The notes beneath the pieces are model-generated. The model was not told where the DNA came from, searched no databases, and saw only the letters and a list, made by a program, of their open reading frames with translations. A stretch of 64,000 nucleotides of DNA from contig NZ_MRTD01000002.1 in assembly GCF_001956295.1 (NCBI RefSeq), positions 64,501 to 128,500 of the forward strand, written 5' to 3'. Made by a program: the position numbers and the translations under genes. Below are positions 52,976 to 61,430 of the stretch, one piece after another (the first letter of the stretch is position 1; the number at the start of each line of letters is the position of its first letter). The DNA comes from Paenibacillus sp. FSL A5-0031 (GTDB taxonomy: Bacteria; Bacillota; Bacilli; Paenibacillales; Paenibacillaceae).

Positions 52976-54118
52976 TTATTTGGAACGGGATTCAGCATCC
53001 AGCTTGAGTCTAAGTCTCATTCGAGCTAGGAAATTAATAAGCGGCCTGCGTGTTTTGTCCACGATACCGGTTATTTCTGCTCCGATCTGCAAGAAAAACA
53101 TTAGCATACATATGACGGCAAAAGTGATCCAGTTCGCCGCACTCGACTGTACGACAGCCGATTGCACGATTGCGAGTCCGCCGAATATAGCAGCTACTCC
53201 CCAAATGATAAGTACGGTACGACGGTGGCTGAAGCCAAGGTCGCGCAGACGATGGTGCAAATGCCCTTTGTCTGGGGCAAATATCGGTTTCTTGTTTACC
53301 CAGCGGCGAACTATTGCGAAGAAGGTATCAGAAAGCGGAACGCCGATAATGAGCAGCGGTGTTACAAACGATACCATCGTTACCTGCTTGAAGCCAAGCA
53401 TCGAAAGCGTTGCTAGACTGAAGCCGAGAAACAACGAGCCCGAGTCGCCCATAAATATTTTTGCGGGATGAAAGTTGAAAACGAGAAAGCCGACAATTCC
53501 GCCCAGCAGCAATGTACTCAGTAAGATAACTGGTTGGAAGCCCATCAGTGATGCCATCACAACAATCGTTGCAATCGCGATGCCTGACACGCCGGCAGCA
53601 AGCCCGTCCAAGCCGTCGATCAGATTAATTGCATTCGTTACACCGACGATCCAGAGAATCGTAAGCGGAATGCTGATCCATCCAGCAATTGGCTGCATCG
53701 TTTCGCCGAACGGAATGTTCAGCAAGTCGATCTTAACGTCGAAGACGAAAACGACTACGCATGCCGCCGCGATTTGACCGAGCAGCTTCACTTTAGCTGA
53801 AAGCTCGAAGCGGTCATCGAAAGCACCTAAAATAATAATCATCGTACCGCCGACTAGCAGCGCGTTGATCATATTGGAATCTTGCGGACGGAGCAAGCCG
53901 TCTGGTATAAATGGCGATAAAATAAAGAATGCGCCAACGAATGCAATATAAATAGCTAGACCGCCAAGACGCGGCATAATGCGCGTGTGTACCTTGCGGT
54001 GATTTGGTTTGTCTATTGCGCCTACTTTGAAAGCAAATTTCTTAACAAGCGGCGTCATCGCAATGGCTAGAACAAGAGCGATTATGAACCCAATTGAATA
54101 CAGCAAGCCTACCGGCAT
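52976..54118 (-). CDS. tagO: UDP-GlcNAc:undecaprenyl-phosphate GlcNAc-1-phosphate transferase TagO
   Basis: TagO starts assembly of wall teichoic acid or secondary cell-wall polymer on the lipid carrier. The 380-residue membrane protein has about ten or eleven transmembrane helices. MraY/WecA signatures are present: DKPNHRKVHTRIMPRLGGLAI, NLIDGLDGLAAGV, FHPAKIFMGDSGSLFLGF and the cytoplasmic KGHLHHRLRDLG motif. ATG 54118 has AAAGGGGAG upstream. It follows tagA by about 100 bases on the same strand. In Paenibacillus alvei TagO, TagA and CsaB cooperate to make the pyruvylated polymer that SLH domains bind, which matches this cluster. Confidence 0.95.
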   Translation of the reverse strand: MPVGLLYSIGFIIALVLAIAMTPLVKKFAFKVGAIDKPNHRKVHTRIMPRLGGLAIYIAFVGAFFILSPFIPDGLLRPQDSNMINALLVGGTMIIILGAFDDRFELSAKVKLLGQIAAACVVVFVFDVKIDLLNIPFGETMQPIAGWISIPLTILWIVGVTNAINLIDGLDGLAAGVSGIAIATIVVMASLMGFQPVILLSTLLLGGIVGFLVFNFHPAKIFMGDSGSLFLGFSLATLSMLGFKQVTMVSFVTPLLIIGVPLSDTFFAIVRRWVNKKPIFAPDKGHLHHRLRDLGFSHRRTVLIIWGVAAIFGGLAIVQSAVVQSSAANWITFAVICMLMFFLQIGAEITGIVDKTRRPLINFLARMRLRLKLDAESRSK

Positions 54119-54221
54119 GTGTGCAACTCCCCTTTTCTTTCTACCGAAGTGAATTATACTCCGATTGGAAAGGAAACTCCAACCCCGTTTTCAACCAATT
54201 TTGATGGTTTTAACGAGAATT

Positions 54222-54983
54222 TCACGGTGTAGGTCGAGGTTTTGTAACGTTTTCTTTGTCGCGAACCACTTTCACTACGAATTTCGGCAAAACAAGCATT
54301 CTTTTGTAGCGTTTAGGCTCTTGCAGCAAGCGATAAAACCATTCAAGCCGAAGTTTTTGGAAAATATTCGGAGCTCGCTTTAATTTACCCGAAACAACGT
54401 CGAAGCTTCCGCCAACGCCCATAATCAATGGTACGCCCAGCTTTTGCTTGTATTTCACAATCCACGGCTCCTGCGTATCCGCGCCTCGTGCCACAAACAA
54501 TAAATCAGGAGCAGCCGCACGGATTTCTTCGATGACTTCCTCATCCTGATCAGGGCCAAAAAATCCGTTCCGATAGCCTACAATTTTCACTTGAGGATAT
54601 TGCAGCTGCAGCTTCTCTGCCGCGGCTTCAATAATCTCCTGTGAGGTGCCAAGCAGGTAAGCCTTCCATCTACGCTTTTCACCCTCATGCAGCAAGCGGT
54701 GAAGGAGATCAAACCCCGTCACACGTTCAGCAACAGGCTGTCCTACGTATTTGGCTGCCCACACAACTCCTGCACCATCGGGTACGATTAGATCTGCGCG
54801 CCGCATCATTGCACTATACTTGGAGTCCTCGACGGCAGACATAATCATAATCGGATTAGCGGTAATCACATGTGTTACCCGTCTTGCTTCGATCGCTTCT
54901 ATTAAGTAATTGACTGTGTCATCCATGCCCACTTTGGAGAATGGTATGCCGTATATCGGCACAGTTGGTAGTTGTTTCGACAA
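54222..54983 (-). CDS. tagA: WecG/TagA/CpsF family N-acetylmannosaminyltransferase TagA
   Basis: TagA adds ManNAc to the lipid-linked GlcNAc made by TagO. The 253-residue protein has the GT26 signatures: ITANPIMIMSA, LIVPDGAGVVWAAKY, a lipid-linked-substrate segment (GTSQEIIEAAAEKLQLQYPQ) and GVGGSFDVVSGKLKRAP. The C-terminal amphipathic appendage (FQKLRLEWFYRLLQEPKRYKRM) anchors the enzyme to the membrane. The start is TTG 54983 with GAGGTGAG six bases upstream; the longer frame to 55025 has no Shine-Dalgarno. It begins eight bases after the csaB stop, so the pair is one operon. Confidence 0.93.
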   Translation of the reverse strand: MSKQLPTVPIYGIPFSKVGMDDTVNYLIEAIEARRVTHVITANPIMIMSAVEDSKYSAMMRRADLIVPDGAGVVWAAKYVGQPVAERVTGFDLLHRLLHEGEKRRWKAYLLGTSQEIIEAAAEKLQLQYPQVKIVGYRNGFFGPDQDEEVIEEIRAAAPDLLFVARGADTQEPWIVKYKQKLGVPLIMGVGGSFDVVSGKLKRAPNIFQKLRLEWFYRLLQEPKRYKRMLVLPKFVVKVVRDKENVTKPRPTP

Positions 54984-54990
54984 GAGGAAC

Positions 54991-56139
54991 TCACCTCGAT
55001 AATGTATGACGCAGCAAGTGTACAATTTGTTGCGCCGGTCTTTGCGATTGTTGTTTTAAAAGGTCGATCGCTGGCTTGTGCTTCGCTTGCCAGCCCTCTT
55101 TGTCAGACAGCAGCAAACCCGCTGCTTCTGCGAATTTTTCGGCATCGAGCTGCTCCGTCGTGCCGATGGCTTTGATGCCAAGTCGACCCAGAAATTGGTC
55201 GATCTTCGGGTCGTACGAGAGGCCAAGCATGGGAACCCTTTGGCCGGCGGCATAAATAAGCGCATGGAGGCGCATGCCGAACAAAGCGTCGCACCGGCTG
55301 ACCTCAAGCAGCATTTGCTGGGGGTCGTCGCCGGGCGCGGCCAGCTCGGCGGTGGAGCCGTCGCCGAGCCTGCCGCGCAGCCGTTCCAGCACCTGCTCCG
55401 ACGCTACAGTGTCGGAGGGCGTGTGGAACGGCAGGAAGCGCAGCCGGACAGGCATGCGCTTCGACAGCGCGACTAGCGCATCGGCGGCGCGTTCGAGATC
55501 GGCGCCGTCACTGCGCCAGGGGCGCAGCGATACACCGACCAGCGGCGCAGCAGCAGGGTCGGAAGCTTGTCCAGCCGCTGATGAACCCGCAGGGAGCGGC
55601 AAGCCCATGACCGGATCGGGAACAACATCGATCCGATCACTAGGCACGCCGATTCGTCCAAGCAAAGCAGCGGATTCCTCATCTCTAACGGATACATATG
55701 CGCTTTGCTTCATTACTCCGCGAATCATAGGGTCCATCCAGCGCCGAATCACAGGGCCAATCCCTTGCGAATAAGCGAATGTTGGCTTACCCAGCAATTG
55801 GGCCAGCTTCATGACGCCAGTATAATAAGGAATCGTTTTGGCGCCTGTAACGTCCTGCAGGAGGCTTCCGCCTCCGCTTATTAGACCGTCGCTGCCTTTC
55901 AATGCTTTCCATAGATCTCCTGGATGCATGCGGCGGACAGCTTCAACTCCGTACATACGGCTTGTCCAATCTGGATCACCTGATAAAACGATCGGCTGAA
56001 TTTGTACGCCCTGCGCCTTGCCTTCTTCTTCTAGTGCTAGCAATATCGATTTGAGTACCGCTTCATCACCGCTGTTGTAGAAGCCATAATAGCCTGAAAT
56101 TACTATTCGACGAATTTGCGGATGATGGCTGGTGCCCAT
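54991..56139 (-). CDS. csaB: Polysaccharide pyruvyl transferase CsaB
   Basis: CsaB adds the 4,6-ketal pyruvate to ManNAc of the secondary cell-wall polymer; SLH domains recognise that group. The 382-residue protein has VISGYYGFYNSGDEAVLKSIL at the start, GGGSLLQDVTGAKTIPYYTG near 95 and MRLHALIYAAGQRVPMLGLSYDPKI near 295. ATG 56139 lies 37 bases inside the upstream DUF5693 gene, and no strong Shine-Dalgarno is visible, so it may be translated by coupling. Its middle part is notably G+C-rich. Its presence with three SLH proteins strongly supports SLH-polymer anchoring. Confidence 0.95.
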   Translation of the reverse strand: MGTSHHPQIRRIVISGYYGFYNSGDEAVLKSILLALEEEGKAQGVQIQPIVLSGDPDWTSRMYGVEAVRRMHPGDLWKALKGSDGLISGGGSLLQDVTGAKTIPYYTGVMKLAQLLGKPTFAYSQGIGPVIRRWMDPMIRGVMKQSAYVSVRDEESAALLGRIGVPSDRIDVVPDPVMGLPLPAGSSAAGQASDPAAAPLVGVSLRPWRSDGADLERAADALVALSKRMPVRLRFLPFHTPSDTVASEQVLERLRGRLGDGSTAELAAPGDDPQQMLLEVSRCDALFGMRLHALIYAAGQRVPMLGLSYDPKIDQFLGRLGIKAIGTTEQLDAEKFAEAAGLLLSDKEGWQAKHKPAIDLLKQQSQRPAQQIVHLLRHTLSR

Positions 56140-58247
56140 TTACGAATTGCTCCTTCCACGATCTGCCATGCCAAAATCAAGATACATCCGATTATGATAC
56201 CTGTACCCAAGCCGAGCGCTACACGAATCATCGAAATGTGAAGTGGTGTATGAAGATGTGCAAACGTATCAACCATCGTCAATTGACCGATCGAACCAAT
56301 GATAACAAGCAGCCATGCCGCGCGATAACGAAGTGCAAGGAACAAGCCAAGCAGCAGCGGCGGATGACCAAGCATGAACTCTTTAAAGCGCGGTCGTACG
56401 CCGAATGTATTTTCCAGCCAACCGCGAATAAGCAGCTCAATAGCAGGTGCTTGTCCACCATTCCCTGTACGAGACAAGTAATAGAAGCCGATAACGCCAA
56501 TAACTCCAGCTACTATAATCCATGTTAATGTAATAGGTTGAGAAAGCAGCTTGCGCAGCTTTCCGATTGATGTTTGACCGTTATAGAAAAACACATAAAT
56601 GGCCACAAGGATAATCGGAGCCAAATGCAGCACACTTACGCCGCGGAATTGTTCCAATACAAGATTGTACGTAATATTGTTCAACAATCCGAATATCATC
56701 GGCGCTCCCATAAGAGAGATGAGCGTCGCCACAATAAACCAATTCAGAGCAAGACCAAAACGTCTTCCCGTAGATATGGCAGGGAATATCCATTTCATAC
56801 GATTGCCGTTCTCATATACAGCACCTGGCTGCTGAGGAGTCTGCCCTTGCTGGCTTCTTCCTACTGACCATTTCGTTCCGCCAATAACACGACGCTCGCC
56901 AACGGTACGGGAATAAATCCGATTCATTACCCATATAAGAGCCAGCGTAGGGGCTGCAATTGAAGCACCTAATGCAAGTCCTTGCTCCATAAGCGAGCTG
57001 TTTAGCTTGTACAAGCCTGCGCTTCCAACTAAGCCAATCGCATAAACTGGAATATAAACGCCTGGAATAAATGCGCCGATTAACAAAGTAATCAGTGCTA
57101 CTGCAGCCGCAGCAACGATTGCACGCAGCGGTTTATTCCAAGAAGGCTGCTCATGATCAAACGGTTTTGGCTTGCCTGGCGTAAAGCCGGCGTCCGAGAG
57201 CTTATCTACGATTCCGCCCTCGTCACTCATTGCCTCAGCAATGCGGTCCAAGGAGTGAACTACCTTTGCTTTATCCGTATTGGACTGAGCTGTCCCGTTC
57301 AAGAAAAACATCCGGATATTACGATCCTTCGCCGCTAAAAGAAAACGATCAGCAATAGCTTCCGGCGTCATCGTCATACCGTCGTTCTCCGACAATGAAT
57401 ATAATCTCACTACATTATAATTTGTAATATAAGCTAATTTATTTATGCCTTGTTGCGGTTTTTTCAAATTTTCTATGGTCGCTACGCCCATATCGTATTT
57501 TTTGAGCAGTTCTCCGAACTGATAAAGGCTGTTATCCATCGCTTGATCGGATGCACCCTTTACTTTGTCACCGTCGAACAATACGCGGTCTACATCGTAT
57601 TCCTTCAATTTCGCAAGCATAGCATCTGTTGCCTGCTGATCATAAGGCTTAATACGGTCAGATAAGCGAGGCAATATTTGAAGTCCGGCATTATGAATCG
57701 TTTCAAGTGAAATCGGATCAAAATCCATCGTCTTCATAACTGCCTCTGCAATAGGCATCTCAACGACTAAGCCATTTCGGCCACCGTACGACCAATTGCT
57801 ATACACAGCCTCGGAACGATCAAGCGCTTCGCGAACAATCGGTCCAATCATTTCTTCTTCTTTGGGCCCATTGAACAAAATATAAGTAAAGTTTTGGCCT
57901 ACCGGCTCAAATTTACTTTGAAGTAGTGCAGCATCTCTGGAGCTGTAAAAAGTAAGTCTGCCGGAAATTTGCAGATCCTTCAGAGAGCTCTCATAAACAG
58001 CCATTGTAGTGACGCCAGCTTCCTTGAGCATCTCCAGCTTTTCCGTTAAAAATTGCTGCGGACGAGCCTGACGCTCCGCCACCTCAATAATATCCCGATA
58101 ATCAAATACATATTCTACTTGCTTCGACGATTTTTCCATTTCCATCCGAACGGCACCGAGCGGCAATGCTGCCGCCACCCCGATAATTGCAATGATCCAT
58201 AATGCGAATCTTGCGCGCCGATTCCATTGCTGCCAACGTAAAAACAC
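56103..58247 (-). CDS. DUF5693 family polytopic membrane protein
   Basis: A 714-residue protein with an N-terminal membrane helix (FALWIIAIIGVAAALPLGAV), an extracellular domain of about 330 residues and around nine or ten C-terminal membrane helices (from about residue 375). The outer domain contains LEMLKEAGVTTMAVYESSLKDL and RNGLVVEMPIAEAVMKTMDFDPISLETI. It belongs to a family found next to csaB in Paenibacillaceae and other S-layer-forming Firmicutes. Its function is unknown; flippase, ligase or pyruvyl-polymer processing are guesses from context. GTG 58247 has CGGAGG six bases upstream. It overlaps csaB by 37 bases. Confidence 0.85.
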   Translation of the reverse strand: MFLRWQQWNRRARFALWIIAIIGVAAALPLGAVRMEMEKSSKQVEYVFDYRDIIEVAERQARPQQFLTEKLEMLKEAGVTTMAVYESSLKDLQISGRLTFYSSRDAALLQSKFEPVGQNFTYILFNGPKEEEMIGPIVREALDRSEAVYSNWSYGGRNGLVVEMPIAEAVMKTMDFDPISLETIHNAGLQILPRLSDRIKPYDQQATDAMLAKLKEYDVDRVLFDGDKVKGASDQAMDNSLYQFGELLKKYDMGVATIENLKKPQQGINKLAYITNYNVVRLYSLSENDGMTMTPEAIADRFLLAAKDRNIRMFFLNGTAQSNTDKAKVVHSLDRIAEAMSDEGGIVDKLSDAGFTPGKPKPFDHEQPSWNKPLRAIVAAAAVALITLLIGAFIPGVYIPVYAIGLVGSAGLYKLNSSLMEQGLALGASIAAPTLALIWVMNRIYSRTVGERRVIGGTKWSVGRSQQGQTPQQPGAVYENGNRMKWIFPAISTGRRFGLALNWFIVATLISLMGAPMIFGLLNNITYNLVLEQFRGVSVLHLAPIILVAIYVFFYNGQTSIGKLRKLLSQPITLTWIIVAGVIGVIGFYYLSRTGNGGQAPAIELLIRGWLENTFGVRPRFKEFMLGHPPLLLGLFLALRYRAAWLLVIIGSIGQLTMVDTFAHLHTPLHISMIRVALGLGTGIIIGCILILAWQIVEGAIRKWAPAIIRKFVE

Positions 58248-58282
58248 ACAATTCCTCCGTTCTAAACAGGTTAATTATTGTA

Positions 58283-60010
58283 CTATTCGGTAGAGTCTAC
58301 CCGTTCCATAACGGAGGCTTGCAATGTTTGCAGTGCCTCAACAGCAGCATCCTTCGACTCACTTTTAACCGCAAAATAAACTTTGATCTTTGGCTCCGTG
58401 CCAGATGGACGAAGGCAGAACCATGAGCCATCTGCGCGCAAATATTTCAATACATTTTCCGGACGCAAGCCATCTTGGCCTTTGCCGTAATCAAGCACAC
58501 TCTCCACTTTGACGCCGCCGATTTCTGCAGGCGGGTTTTGACGCCAGTCATCCATAATAGCGCCTATTTTTTGCACGCCATCAAGTCCCTTAAGTGTACG
58601 CGACTCCAGGCCTTCCAAATAGAAGCCATGCTCAGCGTATAACTCCAAAAGAACATCATATAGCGTTTTTCCTTGACTGCTATAATAAGCTGCAGCTTCA
58701 GCAATTAACAGCGCAGCAACGATCGCATCTTTATCACGCGCATAAGTTCCTGTTAAATAACCGTAGCTTTCCTCGTAGCCAAATAGGAAGGTATGCTCTC
58801 CTGTTTGCTCATAACGAGTCATTTTCTCACCAATATATTTGAAGCCTGTCAACGTGTTCTCAACCGCTACACCATAGGAACGGGCAATATCTGCGCCTAG
58901 TTCACTAGTTACGATCGTTTTGATCACTACGCCATTGTCTGGCAGCTGTCCACGTTCCTTCAACTGGCTTAGCACATAATGAACCATTAGCGCACCCGAT
59001 TGGTTGCCAGTGAGTACCACGTACTCGCCCTCATTGTTTTTCACAACCGCACCCATACGGTCTGCGTCAGGATCAGTACCGATAATGATATCAGCATTCA
59101 CCTGCTGCGCCAGTTTAATCGCAAGCGTGAACGCTTCGCGCTCTTCCGGGTTAGGAGACTTTACCGTGCTAAAATATCCATCCGGCTGCTCTTGCTCCGG
59201 TACGATGTGTACATTTTTAAAACCAACCTTTTTCAACACTTCGCGAACAGGCATGTTGCCAGTGCCATGTAGAGGTGTGAAGACAACACTAATTTTTTCT
59301 CCAACTTCACCTTTAATAAGGTCAGCATTCAAGCTCTGAGCAACTACCGTATCAATAAATTGTTGATCGGCGTCATCTCCAAGCCAGCGCAGCAAGCCTT
59401 TTCCTTCAGCTTCTTCACGGCAAACCCGTTTTACTTCATCGAAACCCGCGATTTGGCTGATAGCAGAAATAACTTGTTCAGCTTCCTCAGGAATAAGCTG
59501 GCAGCCGTCAGCGCCATATGCTTTGTAACCATTATATTCAGGTGGATTGTGGCTTGCCGTAATGACAATTCCACTTGCTGCATTCAGCGCACGTACCGCA
59601 AAAGAAAGCTGTGGTGTTGGACGAAGCGCTGTGAACAAATAAGTAGTGATGCCGTTGCCCGCAAGCACAAGCGCTGCATCGAGTGCAAACTCAGGTGAGT
59701 TATTGCGGGAATCGTGAGCGATAACAACAGAAGGAGCCGCTCCATCCGCCGACTTGCCAGCAAGCAGCCAATTTGCGAGTCCCTGTGTTGCTTTACCAAC
59801 CGTATACGTATTCAAACGATTCGTTCCTGCACCCATTACGCCGCGCAAGCCGCCCGTACCAAATTCAAGGTCGCGATAAAAGCGATCCGTAATTTCTTTT
59901 TCTTGTCCTTCAATACTGCGAAGCTCGTCCTTTGTTCCTGCATCAATCAACGGATCATTTAGCCACGCTTCATATTTAGCAATAACATTAGCATTCGTTT
60001 CGTTCGTCAT
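58283..60010 (-). CDS. pgcA: Phosphoglucomutase/phosphomannomutase PgcA
   Basis: This enzyme interconverts hexose 6- and 1-phosphates and supplies UDP-glucose and related precursors for wall and lipid glycans. The 575-residue protein has the catalytic phosphoserine loop GIVITASHNPPEYNGYK near 145-160, the metal loop IGTDPDADRMG near 310, the sugar loop GYEESYGYL near 425 and the phosphate loop LRPSGTEPKIKVY near 540. ATG 60010 is preceded by AGAGGCTGCTAAAT. It lies between fabZ and the DUF5693 gene on the same strand. It resembles B. subtilis PgcA in length. Confidence 0.96.
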   Translation of the reverse strand: MTNETNANVIAKYEAWLNDPLIDAGTKDELRSIEGQEKEITDRFYRDLEFGTGGLRGVMGAGTNRLNTYTVGKATQGLANWLLAGKSADGAAPSVVIAHDSRNNSPEFALDAALVLAGNGITTYLFTALRPTPQLSFAVRALNAASGIVITASHNPPEYNGYKAYGADGCQLIPEEAEQVISAISQIAGFDEVKRVCREEAEGKGLLRWLGDDADQQFIDTVVAQSLNADLIKGEVGEKISVVFTPLHGTGNMPVREVLKKVGFKNVHIVPEQEQPDGYFSTVKSPNPEEREAFTLAIKLAQQVNADIIIGTDPDADRMGAVVKNNEGEYVVLTGNQSGALMVHYVLSQLKERGQLPDNGVVIKTIVTSELGADIARSYGVAVENTLTGFKYIGEKMTRYEQTGEHTFLFGYEESYGYLTGTYARDKDAIVAALLIAEAAAYYSSQGKTLYDVLLELYAEHGFYLEGLESRTLKGLDGVQKIGAIMDDWRQNPPAEIGGVKVESVLDYGKGQDGLRPENVLKYLRADGSWFCLRPSGTEPKIKVYFAVKSESKDAAVEALQTLQASVMERVDSTE

Positions 60011-60043
60011 ATTTAGCAGCCTCTTTCATTCATGAATTTTAAT

Positions 60044-60475
60044 TTATGAAGGATTAGATAAAGCAAACATAAGCTCGCCTTCGGCAACGATTTGATCGCC
60101 AACCCGTGCTGTTCCTTGTCCTTTTCCAATAGAGCCCTTCAGCCTTGTAATCTGGACCTCAAGCGTCAACGTATCGCCAGGCTTAACTTGACCGCGAAAG
60201 CGGAAGCCATCGATGCCAGCAAAAAAGCCAAGCTTGCCACGATTGGCTTCAATCATCAGCATCGCTACAGTACCTACTTGTGCAAGCGCTTCTACTATAA
60301 GCACGCCTGGCATAACCGGATAACCCGGAAAATGACCAACAAAGTAAGGTTCATTCATCGTAACATTTTTAAGACCGACTGCGCGTACGCCTGGCTCAAC
60401 CTCCAAAATACGGTCGATTAGCAGAAACGGCGGGCGGTGCGGAATGATTTCTTGAATTTGGTTAATATCCAACAT
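60044..60475 (-). CDS. fabZ: 3-hydroxyacyl-ACP dehydratase FabZ
   Basis: FabZ removes water from 3-hydroxyacyl-ACP in fatty-acid elongation. The 143-residue hot-dog fold protein has [14 protein letters not shown] at the start and the catalytic His and Glu in [21 protein letters not shown] (about 48-68). I used ATG 60475 ([10 protein letters not shown]) with GAGAGGGGC upstream; the longer frame to 60538 has no family similarity. It is preceded by a hairpin with a U tail and a perfect 20-base palindrome that could be an operator. Confidence 0.96.
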   Translation of the reverse strand: MLDINQIQEIIPHRPPFLLIDRILEVEPGVRAVGLKNVTMNEPYFVGHFPGYPVMPGVLIVEALAQVGTVAMLMIEANRGKLGFFAGIDGFRFRGQVKPGDTLTLEVQITRLKGSIGKGQGTARVGDQIVAEGELMFALSNPS

Positions 60476-60518
60476 GAAAAAAAAGCCCCTCTCAATAGTT
60501 AAGTTAGGTAGTATAAAA

Positions 60519-60539
60519 AGTGTCATTCTGTACGACACT
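60519..60539 (-). terminator. Weak terminator-like hairpin between pgsA and fabZ
   Basis: On the minus strand AGTGTC, a nine-base loop and GACACT are followed by TTTTATAC. The stem is only six base pairs, so it may be an attenuator or an operator instead. Confidence 0.4.
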
Positions 60540-60550
60540 ATACATATCCC

Positions 60551-60570
60551 TCATAAACTGCAGTTTATGA
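60551..60570. repeat. Perfect 20-base palindrome upstream of fabZ
   Basis: TCATAAACTGCAGTTTATGA reads the same on both strands. It is about 75 bases before the fabZ ATG and could be a dimeric repressor site. The regulator is unknown. Confidence 0.55.
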
Positions 60571-60580
60571 AGGTTAAGAT

Positions 60581-60627
60581 AAGAGGCTTGGCTGCTTGGA
60601 CCCGAAGTGTCCTCCGCCAAGCCTCTT
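60581..60627. repeat. Long inverted repeat behind pgsA
   Basis: AAGAGGCTTGGC and GCCAAGCCTCTT are perfectly complementary over 12 base pairs, with an inner GGAC/GTCC stem in the loop. The tail is not T-rich on the minus strand. It may still act as a transcript end or RNA-stability element for pgsA. Confidence 0.6.
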
Positions 60628-60651
60628 TGTTCATATGTAGTGACTTGATGA

Positions 60652-61185
60652 TCACGAATGTCCAGTAGGTGTTTCTGTTATGTGTTTATTCAGCGCTTTA
60701 AACATGACGATATACATCATTGAAGTAATGAATGAAAAGCCAATAACGCCCCACAAATAAATATGAGCATTCGGCGCTTCAAAGAAAATGAGCATTATCG
60801 CTGCATAAAAGAGCACAGTTGTCAGCTTTCCCATCCAGTTGGCAGGCACCGTCTTTTTCCCTCGGAAGTGAAAATAGAATCCCCCCGCTATCATGCCCAA
60901 ATCGCGCAAAAACATCGCTGCAGCCGCAGCCCAGGAAATATGGCCGGATACGAGCAGCGATACAATAACAGTGATCAGCATCATCTTGTCCGCAAGCGGA
61001 TCAAGCATCATTCCAGCCGTTGTAATCTGACCGGTTCTGCGCGCGATATAACCATCAAGAACATCGGTTATTCCGGCTGCTACCATAATCAAAAAGGCAG
61101 GAATCATATGTCCTTCCGCAAAAATCACGATGTAGACAGGGATTAATAAAAAACGCAATGATGTTAATAGATTCGGCAGATTCAA
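60652..61185 (-). CDS. pgsA: CDP-diacylglycerol--glycerol-3-phosphate 3-phosphatidyltransferase-like protein
   Basis: A 177-residue membrane protein of the CDP-alcohol phosphatidyltransferase family, which makes phosphatidylglycerol phosphate from CDP-diacylglycerol. The signature D(x2)DG(x2)AR(x8-9)G(x3)D(x3)D is complete: ITDVLDGYIARRTGQITTAG followed by MLDPLADK near 37-65. About five or six membrane helices are visible. The start is TTG 61185 with GAGGAGCGTG upstream, giving MNLPNLLTSLRFLLIPV, the typical opening. A second pgsA elsewhere is possible, since Firmicutes often have a paralogue of this kind. Confidence 0.9.
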   Translation of the reverse strand: MNLPNLLTSLRFLLIPVYIVIFAEGHMIPAFLIMVAAGITDVLDGYIARRTGQITTAGMMLDPLADKMMLITVIVSLLVSGHISWAAAAAMFLRDLGMIAGGFYFHFRGKKTVPANWMGKLTTVLFYAAIMLIFFEAPNAHIYLWGVIGFSFITSMMYIVMFKALNKHITETPTGHS

Positions 61186-61269
61186 CTATTCACGCTCCTC
61201 TACCTATAACTGACGGTCCACCATGGTTCCCAACTATTATACAACTACCTCCCGTAAAAATAAAACTAT
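61186..61269. other. Divergent intergenic region, pgsA side
   Basis: Divergent promoter space between pgsA and the plus-strand Big_2 gene. No convincing promoter was assigned. Confidence 0.35.
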
Positions 61270-61335
61270 CCGCTGTTCCTAATAAGCGGAACAAATTGCA
61301 GAAGTTAGTTCTAACTGACTATTTGCAATTTTTTT
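61270..61335 (+). promoter_or_regulatory. Structured leader with terminator-like hairpin
   Basis: A small hairpin CCGCT...AGCGG is followed by AAATTGCA...TGCAATTT with inner AGTTAG/CTAACT pairing and then a run of T, all on the plus strand. No plus-strand gene lies just before it, so it may be an attenuator in the leader of the gene at 61431. It does not match a riboswitch class I know. Confidence 0.5.
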
Positions 61336-61430
61336 ATGTATACATTTTGTGATCGTTATTCATTTTCACCATCTACTTACCGTTATAAATAGAATACCAA
61401 TTACTTTAAACAAGAAAGGACAGGGATGTA

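Noticed and set aside
55274..55774. 166-residue plus-strand open frame
   Set aside because: It lies wholly opposite csaB in a G+C-rich part, with Ser/Arg/Pro bias typical of an antisense shadow.
60490..60525. FapR operator near fabZ
   Set aside because: ACTACCTAACTTAA on the minus strand resembles one half of the FapR consensus, but the second half does not match.
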